Of a stretch of DNA of 64,000 nucleotides, positions 1 to 9,272 are shown one piece after another. The first letter of the stretch is position 1; the number at the start of each line of letters is the position of its first letter. The notes below the pieces were generated by a model. That model was not told where the DNA came from. It searched no databases and was given only the letters and a program-made list of their open reading frames with translations. The position numbers were made by a program, and so were the translations under genes. The stretch is from Desulfobacteraceae bacterium (GTDB lineage: Bacteria > Desulfobacterota > Desulfobacteria > Desulfobacterales > Desulfosalsimonadaceae): positions 1 through 64,000 of the forward strand of contig QZKW01000082.1 in NCBI GenBank assembly GCA_003599885.1, in the 5' to 3' direction.

Positions 1-306
1 TAGTTTTATTTTCAATTATTTCAATTGCTTATATGCTTAATTAAAAACATAGTAACATCAGGAGGTTAAACGAAAATCAGCGCCCCCTGAATGGGTACAA
101 AATAAGAAATAACGTTTTTTTTGATTCAAGTCGAAAGGCCCTGTTGGAGTAGAAACACTAAAATTCAGGTTTTTCGATTGAGAAAATCAGGCAATGCCTG
201 ATATACAAGCCTATTGTTTCATGATGATAATTACTATAAGAATAAGATATTTTTTCTTTCAATTTGTTTTCCATTTTTTCATTTGATTCATTAAAGGAGG
301 CTGGCA
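1..306. other. AT-rich intergenic leader
   Basis: No convincing gene lies here. The stretch is AT-rich and ends in a strong ribosome-binding site (AAAGGAGG, about 294-301) just before the hydrolase start at 307. No clear promoter hexamers, hairpins or RNA gene were recognised. Confidence 0.6.
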
Positions 307-1170
307 ATGAGATTTTCCGAAACAAAAATGGATGTGCTCCGCACAAAGGATGGCCTGGATCTGGACATTCACATCTGGGAACCTGAAAAAACAGAGGCCG
401 TTATCATGGCCATTCATGGCGGGCTCGCCCATGCCGGTGATTATGTGACGCCGGCGCTGTATTTTAAGGAAAAAGGGATTGCCACAGTAGCGGTTGATCT
501 GCGGGGGCACAAGCAGGAAAAAACCTATGTCGACAGTTTCGATCAGTTTCTGGAAGATACGGCGGAATTTCTTCAATGGACGAAAACCAGATATCCGAAA
601 ATTCCGCTTTTTGTGATGGGGCATTCCATGGGCGGCCTTATTGCCACGCATTTCGGCATCAAGTATGCCGCAAATGACGCCAGAATCAAAGGGTATATCC
701 TTTCTTCCCCATATTATGAAAATGCTATTAAAGTAAACCCTGTCATGATTCCGCTGGTCAAAATGTTCGGCAAAATCATCCCCCGTGCGGTGATTCCCGG
801 ACCGGATCTTACGGAATTGCTGACCCATGATGAAACTATTACCAGCCGGCATCGGAAGGATGAGGAAGACGGCATCCGGTCAAAAAAGGCCACCATGCGG
901 TTTGGGGCGGAACTGCTGAAAGCCCAGAAATGGGTCAAGGAAAACTTTACGAGCTGGCAGCATCCCACGTTTGCCGTAATTGCCGGAGCGGACCAGGTGG
1001 CGGATTACACGGAAGCCGAGCGGCAGTTTAAAAGCATGGAGCCCAAGCGGCTAACCTATTTGTTCCATAAAGACAATTTTCATGAAAATTTTAATGAAGT
1101 GAACCGGCTGGAAACTTTTGGTAAAATTTATGAATGGATGGGAGAAAGGGGCGTTCTTGTCGGGTCGTAA
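307..1170 (+). CDS. alpha/beta hydrolase (monoacylglycerol lipase-like)
   Basis: A 287-residue cytosolic serine hydrolase of the Hydrolase_4 group (monoacylglycerol lipase / lysophospholipase-like). The nucleophile elbow GHSMGG places the catalytic serine at about residue 107. An oxyanion-loop HGG follows the second strand (residues 37-39). The late GADQVAD stretch supplies the acid and the C-terminal DNFHE the histidine. Length is normal for the family. The ATG at 307 follows a near-perfect AGGAGG. It stands alone on the plus strand, convergent with the minus-strand genes that follow. Substrate cannot be told from sequence; a short-chain acyl or monoacylglycerol ester is the family default. 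Confidence 0.85.
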   Translation: MRFSETKMDVLRTKDGLDLDIHIWEPEKTEAVIMAIHGGLAHAGDYVTPALYFKEKGIATVAVDLRGHKQEKTYVDSFDQFLEDTAEFLQWTKTRYPKIPLFVMGHSMGGLIATHFGIKYAANDARIKGYILSSPYYENAIKVNPVMIPLVKMFGKIIPRAVIPGPDLTELLTHDETITSRHRKDEEDGIRSKKATMRFGAELLKAQKWVKENFTSWQHPTFAVIAGADQVADYTEAERQFKSMEPKRLTYLFHKDNFHENFNEVNRLETFGKIYEWMGERGVLVGS

Positions 1171-1217
1171 CTTCAACATAAAGTGATCAGTTTTGGATGG
1201 CCGGAACGTTCGGTTTC

Positions 1218-1661
1218 TCAACGGCCCTGATTTTTTCGAAGTTGGCTCACCAGAATCCGCAAATAGCGGAAGCTTGAAAGGATCAATGCCATTCCAATGC
1301 CGATGTAGAGGATGGAAAGATACGGCTTAGGAAACGAAGAATGCCGCAACGAAGCGCCCATTAAGGCCATTCCGGCCACCAGAAGATAGCTTTTCCAGGT
1401 CATGAAGGAAAAAATGCATTTTTTCCCCTGCATGGGTAGTATCCGCCCCAGATTTTTATCCACAATTCTTAGAAATCCAAAATGATGGATCACCAGGGCC
1501 GCCGCCATGCCGATGGCGGCGAATGCCCAGGCAGCATATACCTTTGCATCATGCAGCCATGTATAAGACCGAAACAGCAGCATGATACCGACGCCGATCC
1601 ACATAACCCCGGCCAGAAATATCAATATGCGTTTATCGACTGCGGGGGTGACTCTGCTCAT
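1218..1661 (-). CDS. four-helix membrane protein, unknown function
   Basis: A 147-residue hydrophobic protein with about four predicted transmembrane segments (roughly residues 12-30, 42-60, 88-104 and 114-132) and a basic C-terminus. I do not recognise the family. Its ATG (1659-1661) overlaps the TGA of the upstream reductase-like gene as ATGA, so the two are probably translationally coupled. That suggests a membrane partner or a simple operon passenger. Confidence 0.65.
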   Translation of the reverse strand: MSRVTPAVDKRILIFLAGVMWIGVGIMLLFRSYTWLHDAKVYAAWAFAAIGMAAALVIHHFGFLRIVDKNLGRILPMQGKKCIFSFMTWKSYLLVAGMALMGASLRHSSFPKPYLSILYIGIGMALILSSFRYLRILVSQLRKNQGR

Positions 1662-3784
1662 TCATCGCTTTCTGTTTCCGCCGGCTCCGGGCCTTTGCAA
1701 GCGTTTCCATCCGGCGAAATGATTTTTTCCGCAATCCGTCTGGCGGCGCGAGCCAGATCCCGGACCCTTATAAAATCATCATCCTTGAGAATGCCTTCCA
1801 AACCCGAAATCCCGGACAGTTTCATGCCGTGTTTTAATCCCATCTTGTAGATTTCACTGACTTTTTCCCACTGGATGTTTTTGCCGACGCTGAAATTTTC
1901 AAACCGGCCCTCCAGAGCCAGTACAATGGCTTCCGCCAGACTCGCATAAGCTACCCCCGGCGGCAGGCCGATATTCCGCATTTCCGGTTGGCCGGGCAGG
2001 GCGATTTCCCCGGAAGCGATAATCAGGACATCCGGGCGTTTTTTTGCGTCTTTGATCGTGAAATTCAGGGGCCGGTTGACATCGGTGATCACGCAGCCGG
2101 GCTTGACCTTCATCACATCCAGAATCTGGTCTTCCGAGCCGGACGCCGTCACGATGACGTCCATGTCGCTCAAGTATCTGTCGATCCGTGTAGTGATATG
2201 AACAGAGACGTTTTCGCTTTCATCGAGGATGGATTCCCTGAGCGCCAGCAGCTTGGCATCATGGCTGTCCACCATGTACACCTCTTCAAACGCTGTGGCC
2301 AGGAGTTTGGCGCACACAGACCCCACGGCCCCAGTGGCCCCGATGACCATGGTCTTGCCTTTGAGTTTTTTGCCCTTGGTCATTTCGATGAGGCCCATTT
2401 TCCTGACGGCTTCAGCGGTGGCCCACAGGGCGGCGGATGCGCTGTAGCTGTTGCCGGTGGTGATGGGCAGGTCTGAAAATTTTGCCACAGTGACGCCGGC
2501 ATCGCCCATGGATTTTGTCAGTGCGCCGATGCCGATAATCTGGGCCCCCAGGCCTCTGGCGATTTTGGCAGCCTTGAGCAGGCGGCTGTTGGTGAATTCC
2601 GGTGAGTGGGCCAGCATCTGCTGCGGGGTGGCCCCGAGGGCGATGAGCCAGCCTTCGGCCTCCACGCCAGTGGGGGACTTGATGCCGGTGACCTTGGAAT
2701 ATACGAATGGCGGAGAGTAGGCCATCAGTTTTTCAACCGTATCCAGGCGGGCTGTGGGCGCCAGTTTGGACAGCAGTTCAACGGGCTTGAATTTTTTCAG
2801 ATAATCCCGGGTCAGGGGATGGACGACAAAAGCAAAGCGGTTGACGCGTTTTTTTGCGCCGGACGGATAAATCACCCGGGGGTCCATACGGCGCTCGGAG
2901 ATGACTTCCAGCAGGTCATCCCGGGTCAGCGTATCCGGTGTTTTACCAAGCGCCACCATGATCATTGCCTCCAGTACGCTGACACCCACCACGTTTTCAA
3001 GGATTTTGGGAGTTGAGTCGATAATAACGTCAACCCCCCGGTCTTTCAGGAACTTCACCCGGTCATCGTAGGCGGTGGCCGTGATGACGGTTTTCCCGCT
3101 GAGTTCTTTAAATCCGCAATTTTGCAGGTATTTATAAAAATTAAAATAGGGAACCACCACGATATTGGCCTGCTGAATCGCTTTTTGAAGGATAAACTCG
3201 TTATATGCGCGCAGAGGCATGGCAAAGTTGGAAATGGCCCGGGTCGGAACCCATTTGAGAACCCCGTGCAGTCCGTTTGCGTATAATTTCAGGTCATCAA
3301 TGGAATTGAGAAATTTCGGGATGCCGTGTTCGATGATGGGATCGCAGAATTTCAGGTTGACGGTGTATTCTGAGATGGCGGCGGCGGTGTTTGAATTAAT
3401 CATGCCGGAAAAGAAGGCCACCCGGCTGTTGTTAAAATAATTGTTTCCGAAGGAATACTGCAGGTGCCGGATGGTCCATTCATGACCGACGCTGCGCAGG
3501 GAATCGCCGGTGGTAAAGGGAGTGGTTAACTTGCCCGCCAGTTGGTAAAGGGTCTGGGTGTCCTTTTCCGCCATATTTTTCGGGCCGATGTTAAACGGAA
3601 ACTGGATGGACCCCAGTCCGATGACATCGGCCTTATTGTCCCACTCTTCCAGCAGGTCTGCCATTCTTTCTATGTTGTTGTCTGTGCCGATCCGGATGAT
3701 GCGGAAATTTTTTCCCATAAACCGGGGATTAAATTCATAATCGTCTTTGCTGGGGCCTAAGCTGATGTTGACGATGGTTTTCAT
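1658..3784 (-). CDS. acyl-ACP reductase-like dehydrogenase with extra N-terminal half
   Basis: A 708-residue protein. The C-terminal half (about 340-650) resembles cyanobacterial long-chain acyl-[acyl-carrier-protein] reductase: an LGA/IGALTKS segment, ITTGNSYSASAA, the Rossmann motif GATGAVGSVCAKLLA (about residue 480), and a terminal block NFSVGKNIQWEKVSEI resembling NFSWGRNQITVEKM of the cyanobacterial enzyme. Where that enzyme has its active-site cysteine (context ACFAEA, recalled from the literature), this protein reads ASLAEA, with Ser615 at the position. The first ~330 residues are an additional domain I cannot name. Family enzymes reduce acyl-ACP to aldehyde with NADPH; the Cys-to-Ser change makes that reaction uncertain here. 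ATGA-coupled to the membrane protein downstream. Confidence 0.6.
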   Translation of the reverse strand: MKTIVNISLGPSKDDYEFNPRFMGKNFRIIRIGTDNNIERMADLLEEWDNKADVIGLGSIQFPFNIGPKNMAEKDTQTLYQLAGKLTTPFTTGDSLRSVGHEWTIRHLQYSFGNNYFNNSRVAFFSGMINSNTAAAISEYTVNLKFCDPIIEHGIPKFLNSIDDLKLYANGLHGVLKWVPTRAISNFAMPLRAYNEFILQKAIQQANIVVVPYFNFYKYLQNCGFKELSGKTVITATAYDDRVKFLKDRGVDVIIDSTPKILENVVGVSVLEAMIMVALGKTPDTLTRDDLLEVISERRMDPRVIYPSGAKKRVNRFAFVVHPLTRDYLKKFKPVELLSKLAPTARLDTVEKLMAYSPPFVYSKVTGIKSPTGVEAEGWLIALGATPQQMLAHSPEFTNSRLLKAAKIARGLGAQIIGIGALTKSMGDAGVTVAKFSDLPITTGNSYSASAALWATAEAVRKMGLIEMTKGKKLKGKTMVIGATGAVGSVCAKLLATAFEEVYMVDSHDAKLLALRESILDESENVSVHITTRIDRYLSDMDVIVTASGSEDQILDVMKVKPGCVITDVNRPLNFTIKDAKKRPDVLIIASGEIALPGQPEMRNIGLPPGVAYASLAEAIVLALEGRFENFSVGKNIQWEKVSEIYKMGLKHGMKLSGISGLEGILKDDDFIRVRDLARAARRIAEKIISPDGNACKGPEPAETESDE

Positions 3785-3942
3785 TAAGACTGTCCTTTCC
3801 GTTAATTATATGAACCAGGGCGAGGGGGGATTTTGTAGTATAACAAAAAATATTCCGAAAAAGATGATTTTTCTATATATTTATGCATTTGGCAGACGTT
3901 GTCAAACACAAAGCTTCGCGGATGTTGATCCGGGAACAGGGG

Positions 3943-4431
3943 TCAGAATACCCGCGCCAGGATAAATATCCCGAGCATGGTAAATCCGATGGCCGCTTTT
4001 GCGGCAGCACCCATGACCATGCCCAGCCACGTGCCGACCCCGGCGAGCCCTGCGGCCCGAAGGTCGGGCCGGACGGTCAGTTCTCCGGCCACCGCCCCGG
4101 CAAAGGGGCCAATGATAATGCCGGGAATTCCGAAGAATATGCCGATCAGCGCGCCGCAGGCTGCCCCGACCGCAGCCCGGCGGCTGGCTCCGAACCGTTT
4201 CGCCCCGACCGCCCCGGCCAGAAAATCAATCGCATAGGTCAGGACCGTCAAAACAGCAAGCACTGCCAGAATGACGGGGCCCACATGGACAAAATTCTCC
4301 GCCCATGCCGCCAGAAAAAAACCCGCCAGCATCAGCACCGCTCCGGGCAGCACCGGCAGAACAAGTCCTGCTACACCCGCGATGATCAGGAGGACGGCCA
4401 GAACCCATAACATGACACTGACTTCATTCAT
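3943..4431 (-). CDS. DUF456-type small membrane protein
   Basis: A 162-residue, very hydrophobic, Gly/Ala-rich protein with several transmembrane segments. Its central part has repeated small-residue patterns (GAVGAKRFGASRRAAVGAACG, then a GIPGIIIGPFAGA segment), the hallmark of the DUF456 family. Function of the family is unknown. It stands between the reductase-like gene and the VanZ-like gene on the minus strand, with no obvious coupling to either. Confidence 0.75.
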   Translation of the reverse strand: MNEVSVMLWVLAVLLIIAGVAGLVLPVLPGAVLMLAGFFLAAWAENFVHVGPVILAVLAVLTVLTYAIDFLAGAVGAKRFGASRRAAVGAACGALIGIFFGIPGIIIGPFAGAVAGELTVRPDLRAAGLAGVGTWLGMVMGAAAKAAIGFTMLGIFILARVF

Positions 4432-4473
4432 TCGTATAAATCCCTGTTATTGCAAGATTTCTGATCAAATCCG

Positions 4474-4845
4474 TCATTTTTTTAAATTCTTGGTTCGAAA
4501 TTTATTGAACCCTGTGATTGCTGCTTGGTAAACGATCAATCCTGCCGCATCCGCCGCTACATCATACAGTGAAAACATTCGCCAGGGAATGAAATACTGA
4601 ATGCATTCAATTAAAATACCATATCCCAGGAGCGGCAGCATTTTTTTCAGGCTGGATTTTGTTTCAGGAAACGATTTGTCCGCGAGCCCGGCCAGCACCA
4701 GAAAAGCCAGCACATGATTGAACTTGTCGTTAAAGCCTGAAACCACCGGGATTTCGCGCGGCGTGGTTGCCAGAAACAGTATCACTGTGGCAGTGACAAG
4801 GAGGAGTGTTCTGAATAAATCGGTTTTTGGACGGTTGCGCTCCAT
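4474..4845 (-). CDS. VanZ-like membrane protein
   Basis: A 123-residue protein with about four transmembrane helices and the VanZ-like pattern: FNDKFNHVLAFLVLAGL, then GYGILIECIQYFIPWR, then SLYDVAADAAGLIVY. A longer open frame extends upstream to 5091, but that part is the shadow of the neighbouring gene. The ATG at 4843-4845 is preceded by AGAGGT and gives the usual family length. It starts 9 bases after the stop of the upstream gene, so the two form an operon. VanZ-family proteins are envelope proteins; their general function is unknown. Confidence 0.75.
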   Translation of the reverse strand: MERNRPKTDLFRTLLLVTATVILFLATTPREIPVVSGFNDKFNHVLAFLVLAGLADKSFPETKSSLKKMLPLLGYGILIECIQYFIPWRMFSLYDVAADAAGLIVYQAAITGFNKFRTKNLKK

Positions 4846-4853
4846 TAATACCT

Positions 4854-5168
4854 CTAAAATCTCATCCAGATGCAGTCCACAGCATCCAGCACCATATGAA
4901 TGATCAGTCCGATGCCTGCGATCCGGGATGCGGGAATTGCTGTCAGCAGGCCATAAAAAAAGATCGCGGGCCAGGTGTGGAGGGGGTGGAATCCGATGCT
5001 GCACCGGTCGGGAGAAAATATTGGAGTGGCCCACAGGTGGTCCAGGTCCACGATCATGGTCAGAACCATGACGGCCCACGCCTGTTTCCACCGGTCTTTA
5101 TAGGCCCATCGGGCGACGATGGCGGGAACAAGGAAATGCAGCAGGATGTGTAGGGCCGGACGAATCAT
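4854..5168 (-). CDS. DUF6122-like membrane protein
   Basis: A 104-residue integral membrane protein. It opens with MIRPALHILLHFLVPAIVAR and carries conserved-looking polar residues within helices: a DLDHLW motif, an FHPLHTWPA motif and an HMVLDAVDC motif. These His/Asp pairs resemble small DUF6122 or LexA-binding-inner-membrane-type metal-dependent hydrolases. Recognition is by pattern only. It lies just downstream of the phosphotransferase (12-base gap) and directly upstream of the VanZ-like gene. Confidence 0.6.
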   Translation of the reverse strand: MIRPALHILLHFLVPAIVARWAYKDRWKQAWAVMVLTMIVDLDHLWATPIFSPDRCSIGFHPLHTWPAIFFYGLLTAIPASRIAGIGLIIHMVLDAVDCIWMRF

Positions 5169-5180
5169 CGGTTTACTTTC

Positions 5181-6143
5181 TTAACTGATTTTCCAGACGT
5201 CTTTTAATTCATCTGCATGGGTTACCAGCAGATCCATATAAACCGTTTCCAGTTCGATCATTTCCTGGTCCCGGTTGCGGAGCCACTCAGACAGCCAGCC
5301 GAACCGGATGGCGACCATGAATGCCGGAAGCGCCGACCAGCTCTGGTCAGACAGAATGCCGGACGCTTGCAGATCATTGATGAACGCCATCACCAGGGGG
5401 CCGGCCAGTGCGTCCGGGGTTTCCATACCCATGCACCCGATGAGGGTGGCCGCGTCATAGATCTCCGGTTTTGTGCCGGAAAATTCCCAGTCTATGACCG
5501 CATTAATACCTTTGGTCGTCCAGATGACATTTAACGGATGATAATCCCCATGACAAAACGCTGTCGGGAGACTTTCTTGCACGGGGTTCAGATGTCCCTG
5601 AACAAAGGCGATGGCCGGTGCAAGTTTTTCAAACAAATCGGGTTCCCGGGTTTTGATCAGTCCGGTGAGACTGTCAATATAATCCATAATGAAAAAAGGC
5701 GGGGTGCGAAGACTGTCCGGCATGGTTTGGGATTTTTGCCGCAGATGGATCAAAAAATCCGCAAGCGCCTCACCGCGCCAAGAATCGCATTCAAAGCCGG
5801 GTCTATCAAGCGGCACCCCCGGAACGTAAGGCGATATCTGCCAGAAGCGGCCCTCGATCTGGATGATGTGAATGCCGTCGTTTGCGCGGATATACGGATT
5901 AACGCATGAAAGCCCCTGACCGGCCAGAAAGTCAAGCCGGTCAATGATGGCCTGTTTATTATCCTTATTCCCGCTGTGGATATTCTCAAGGACAAAAGGG
6001 GACTGGTCCACGCATTCCACCACGCACCGGAATTCGCTTCGCTGGGGGCTGCCGCTGATGTCCATGTCCCTGCGGATGGATAAAACGTCCAGGTTCCAGG
6101 CTTTGGCTGTGCTAATTATCTGTTTATCCGTGTTAACGATCAT
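5181..6143 (-). CDS. APH-fold phosphotransferase
   Basis: A 320-residue protein of the aminoglycoside phosphotransferase / homoserine kinase type II fold. The catalytic loop FCHGDYHPLNVIW (HxDxxxxN, about residue 195) and the following metal-binding AVIDWEFSG are both intact. Such enzymes transfer the gamma-phosphate of ATP to small hydroxyl or amino substrates in the cytosol. The substrate is not evident: neighbours are membrane proteins rather than resistance or threonine genes. Length is typical. Confidence 0.75.
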   Translation of the reverse strand: MIVNTDKQIISTAKAWNLDVLSIRRDMDISGSPQRSEFRCVVECVDQSPFVLENIHSGNKDNKQAIIDRLDFLAGQGLSCVNPYIRANDGIHIIQIEGRFWQISPYVPGVPLDRPGFECDSWRGEALADFLIHLRQKSQTMPDSLRTPPFFIMDYIDSLTGLIKTREPDLFEKLAPAIAFVQGHLNPVQESLPTAFCHGDYHPLNVIWTTKGINAVIDWEFSGTKPEIYDAATLIGCMGMETPDALAGPLVMAFINDLQASGILSDQSWSALPAFMVAIRFGWLSEWLRNRDQEMIELETVYMDLLVTHADELKDVWKIS

Positions 6144-6218
6144 TTATCCGTCTGATGGGATGCATCAGATAATCATTGATGCTGACTTTCATTGTTTCAA
6201 TACAATATGGAGTTTCCA

Positions 6219-9200
6219 TCAACAGCTCGTTAACGAATACACCATGTCGCTGACTTCTCGCCGGAACGACTCATTTTCCACAAACTGCTTGTAAACCTGG
6301 GTGTCGTCTTTCAACAAAAGTTGCATCATCCTGCCCAGGGCCTGGTCATGGGCCAGGCAGGCGGTGTGGGGCGTGTTCTCCCTGGCGTTCTGATAAGCCG
6401 TGTCCGCGGCCACCTTGGGCGCAATGTCTTCCCGGATGCGTTTCACCACCCGGTCGGTATCGCTAAACAGTGTACCGAACTGCTCGTTGAACCGCTTTAA
6501 AATATTGCTCAACCGGTCAAGTTCGGGCTCGGATTTGCGCCCGCCGCCTTCCGTAGGCACCGGTTCGATTTCGGCATCCGCGTCTTCCAGGGCGATTTTC
6601 ATGATCGCTTTTTTTTCAACCCGGTAGCTGTCCATATCGATGGCCTCAAGAATGCCTTTGGCGAGATCCTCCTCTTTCGGCGCGGGTAATTTTGGGATCA
6701 GCAGGTTGAGCAGGATGGACAGTTTTTCCCACTCCCGGTTGCCGGTGGGCAGAATGGAAGAAAGAAAAGCGTAGGTTCGGCAAAACGCCTTGGCCTTGCC
6801 CTTGAAATCCACCTGCTGGTCTTCATCCAGGGTGTCGGTGTAGGCTGTCACGCAGACATCCAGAATCGGGTCGAGCGTGTCCCGGTCCGCGCCCCCGAGA
6901 AACAGCGCCACCAAATGTTCCACCTGTTCCTTTGAGTATACCTGTGCGCCATCCAGGGCCGCCCTCAGATCGTGGAGCTTGTTGGGATCGGTTTCATCCG
7001 CCAGCAGGGTGGTGCGGTAATAATCCTGAAAGGCGAAGGTGATGGCCTCGGTGTTGTTCTGGAAATCCAGCACAACACAATCACTCTTCCGGGGATGGGC
7101 CCGGTTCAGGCGCGAAAGGGTTTGCACCGCCTTGATGCCGGAAAGCGGTTTGTCCACATACATGGTGTGCAGCAGCGGCTCATCATACCCGGTCTGGAAT
7201 TTGTCCGCGCAGATCAGTAACCGGTATGGGTCGGTTTGAATTTTTGCGGCGATATCCCGACTGGGAAATCCGTTCAGGATGGCCTCGCTCACCTTGGCCC
7301 CGTTGTATTCGGGCTCACCCGAAAACGCGACAATGGCCTGATAGGGGCTTTTCCGCTCTCCAAGATACGCCTTAAATGCCTGGAAATACTGAATCGCCCG
7401 CTCAATTCCGTTCGTGATCACCATGGCCCTGGCCTGCCCGCCGATCTTTCCGGGGGCCATCACGTGGTCATGAAAATGGTCCGCCATGATTTCGGCCTTG
7501 AGCCGGATGGCGTGGTCGTTGCTTTCAATATACCGGCGCAGCTTCTTTTTCGCCTTTTTAATGTCAAACTCCGGGTCATCCTCAATTTTTTTCACCAGCT
7601 TGTAATAGCTGTCCACTGGCGTGAAGATCTTGAGCACATCGAGGATGAACCGCTCCTCAATGGCCTGTTTCATGGTGTAGCTGTGAAAAGGCCGGTGTTT
7701 GACCTTACCCTCGGCATCCCTCGGCAGGGCTTCGCCGAACATTTCCAGGGTTTTGTTCTTGGGCGTGGCGGTAAAAGCGAAATAGCTGGCGTTGGTGAGC
7801 ATCTTTCGGGCCGCCATGCGTTTTTCCAGGGCCTCGTTCACCGTGTCCTCGGGGTCCATGCCATTGTCCGTGTCTTCCGGCCCGTCCCCAAGGGCCTGGT
7901 TCATGGCCGCCGATGTCTTGCCGCCCTGACTGGAATGGGCCTCGTCAATGAGAATGGCGAAGGTCCTGCCGGCCTCGGTGGCGATCTCATCCAGAATAAA
8001 GGGAAATTTCTGCACTGTTGAGACGATGATTTTCCGGCCTTGTTCAATGAATTTGCGCAAATCTCCGGAACGTTCGGCATGGCCCACAGTCGCGGCCACC
8101 TGCATGAATTGCCGGATGGTTTTTTGGATCTGGTCGTCGAGAATGCGGCGGTCGGTGACCACGATCACCGAATCGAAAACCTCCCTGCCGTTCCGCCTGA
8201 CCCTGATGAGCTGGTGGGCAAGCCAGGCAATGGAATTGGACTTGCCGCTGCCCGCCGAATGCTGGATCAGGTATCGCCTGCCCGGGCCGCTGGTCTGCAC
8301 GTCACTTAGAATTTTGCGAACCACATCCAATTGATGATACCGGGGCCAGACCTGTTTGCGCTTTTTTCTGCCGGTTTTTGAAATCTTTTCCTCAACGATC
8401 TGGGCATAGTTTTCCAGAATGTCCGTCAGCCCGGCCGGAGTCAGGGTCTCTTTCCACAGATAATCGGGTTTGAGCCCGTGCGGGTTCGGAGGGTTGCCCG
8501 CGCCGTCGTTATGGCCCTTGTTAAAGGGTAGAAACCAAGACCCCTTGCCTTTCAGTTCCGTGCACATGCGCGCCTCGGCGTCATCCACCGCAAAATGCAC
8601 CACGCACCGGCCGAACTTGAACAGAAGCTCCCGGGGGTCCCGATCCCGCCGGTACTGTTCTTCGGCATCACTGGCGGTCTGCTTGGTGAGGCTGTTTTTC
8701 AGCTCAAAGGTGATGATGGGCAGGCCGTTGATGAACAAACACAAATCCAGGGCGCGGCGCGTCTCGTCCATACTGTAGGCAAGCTGGCGCGTGATGGAAA
8801 ACCGGTTTTCGGCGTGCAGGGTTTTGGCCTTTTCATTGCCTTCGGACGGCGTGCCGTAAAAAAGATCAAAATGCCCGGCCGGGTGGTAGTCAACGCCCTT
8901 GCGCAGCACATCAATCACGCCCCGGCGGCCGGTCTCGGAGGACAGCCGGGCCAGAAACTTGAGGCGGTTGATGTCCCTGGGATCGTTTTCATTGGCCATC
9001 GCCAGACGCTTGAACGCCTCGGGCTGGGTTTTCCGGAAAAAGGCGAACAACTGCGGCACGTCGATGGCGTGGGCCCGGTCATAATCTTTCGGGCTGCCGG
9101 CAAAATACCCGGTGCCGCCATAGGGCGCGGGGGGTTCGGCCACCATGTTTTGCGGGACATGGAGACCGTCCGTGCCGGTCATGTGGCGCATGATTAAGGA

Positions 9201-9272
9201 TTCGAGTCCTTTTTCACTAATGTCGGTGGGTTTTGAAGGGTGAAGGGTGAAGTTTGAAGGGTGGTCAGTCAT
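6219..9272 (-). CDS. hsdR: type I restriction enzyme, R (restriction/translocase) subunit
   Basis: About 1017 residues. An N-terminal PD-(D/E)xK nuclease core is visible as D176...E190-L-K192, within RALDLCLF and IITFELKN. It is followed by a superfamily 2 helicase/translocase with Walker A AGSGKS (about 340-345), LIDEAHSSQGG (about 442) and FTATPKNKT. The R subunit cuts unmethylated DNA after ATP-driven translocation. The open frame starts further upstream, but the ATG at 9272 overlaps the hsdS stop as ATGACTGA, a classic coupling signal, and is preferred. Its first 15 codons are built from a low-complexity GAAGGGTGAAG-type sequence. Last gene of the hsdM-fic-hsdS-hsdR operon. Confidence 0.92.
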   Translation of the reverse strand: MTDHPSNFTLHPSKPTDISEKGLESLIMRHMTGTDGLHVPQNMVAEPPAPYGGTGYFAGSPKDYDRAHAIDVPQLFAFFRKTQPEAFKRLAMANENDPRDINRLKFLARLSSETGRRGVIDVLRKGVDYHPAGHFDLFYGTPSEGNEKAKTLHAENRFSITRQLAYSMDETRRALDLCLFINGLPIITFELKNSLTKQTASDAEEQYRRDRDPRELLFKFGRCVVHFAVDDAEARMCTELKGKGSWFLPFNKGHNDGAGNPPNPHGLKPDYLWKETLTPAGLTDILENYAQIVEEKISKTGRKKRKQVWPRYHQLDVVRKILSDVQTSGPGRRYLIQHSAGSGKSNSIAWLAHQLIRVRRNGREVFDSVIVVTDRRILDDQIQKTIRQFMQVAATVGHAERSGDLRKFIEQGRKIIVSTVQKFPFILDEIATEAGRTFAILIDEAHSSQGGKTSAAMNQALGDGPEDTDNGMDPEDTVNEALEKRMAARKMLTNASYFAFTATPKNKTLEMFGEALPRDAEGKVKHRPFHSYTMKQAIEERFILDVLKIFTPVDSYYKLVKKIEDDPEFDIKKAKKKLRRYIESNDHAIRLKAEIMADHFHDHVMAPGKIGGQARAMVITNGIERAIQYFQAFKAYLGERKSPYQAIVAFSGEPEYNGAKVSEAILNGFPSRDIAAKIQTDPYRLLICADKFQTGYDEPLLHTMYVDKPLSGIKAVQTLSRLNRAHPRKSDCVVLDFQNNTEAITFAFQDYYRTTLLADETDPNKLHDLRAALDGAQVYSKEQVEHLVALFLGGADRDTLDPILDVCVTAYTDTLDEDQQVDFKGKAKAFCRTYAFLSSILPTGNREWEKLSILLNLLIPKLPAPKEEDLAKGILEAIDMDSYRVEKKAIMKIALEDADAEIEPVPTEGGGRKSEPELDRLSNILKRFNEQFGTLFSDTDRVVKRIREDIAPKVAADTAYQNARENTPHTACLAHDQALGRMMQLLLKDDTQVYKQFVENESFRREVSDMVYSLTSC

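Noticed and set aside
1988-2476. Plus-strand frames opposite the reductase-like gene
   Set aside because: His/Gly/Asp-rich composition typical of antisense frames in GC-balanced genes; no motif.
4846-5091. N-terminal extension of the VanZ-like frame
   Set aside because: It overlaps the DUF6122-like gene in another frame and has an Arg/Pro/His-rich shadow composition; the ATG at 4845 has a ribosome-binding site.
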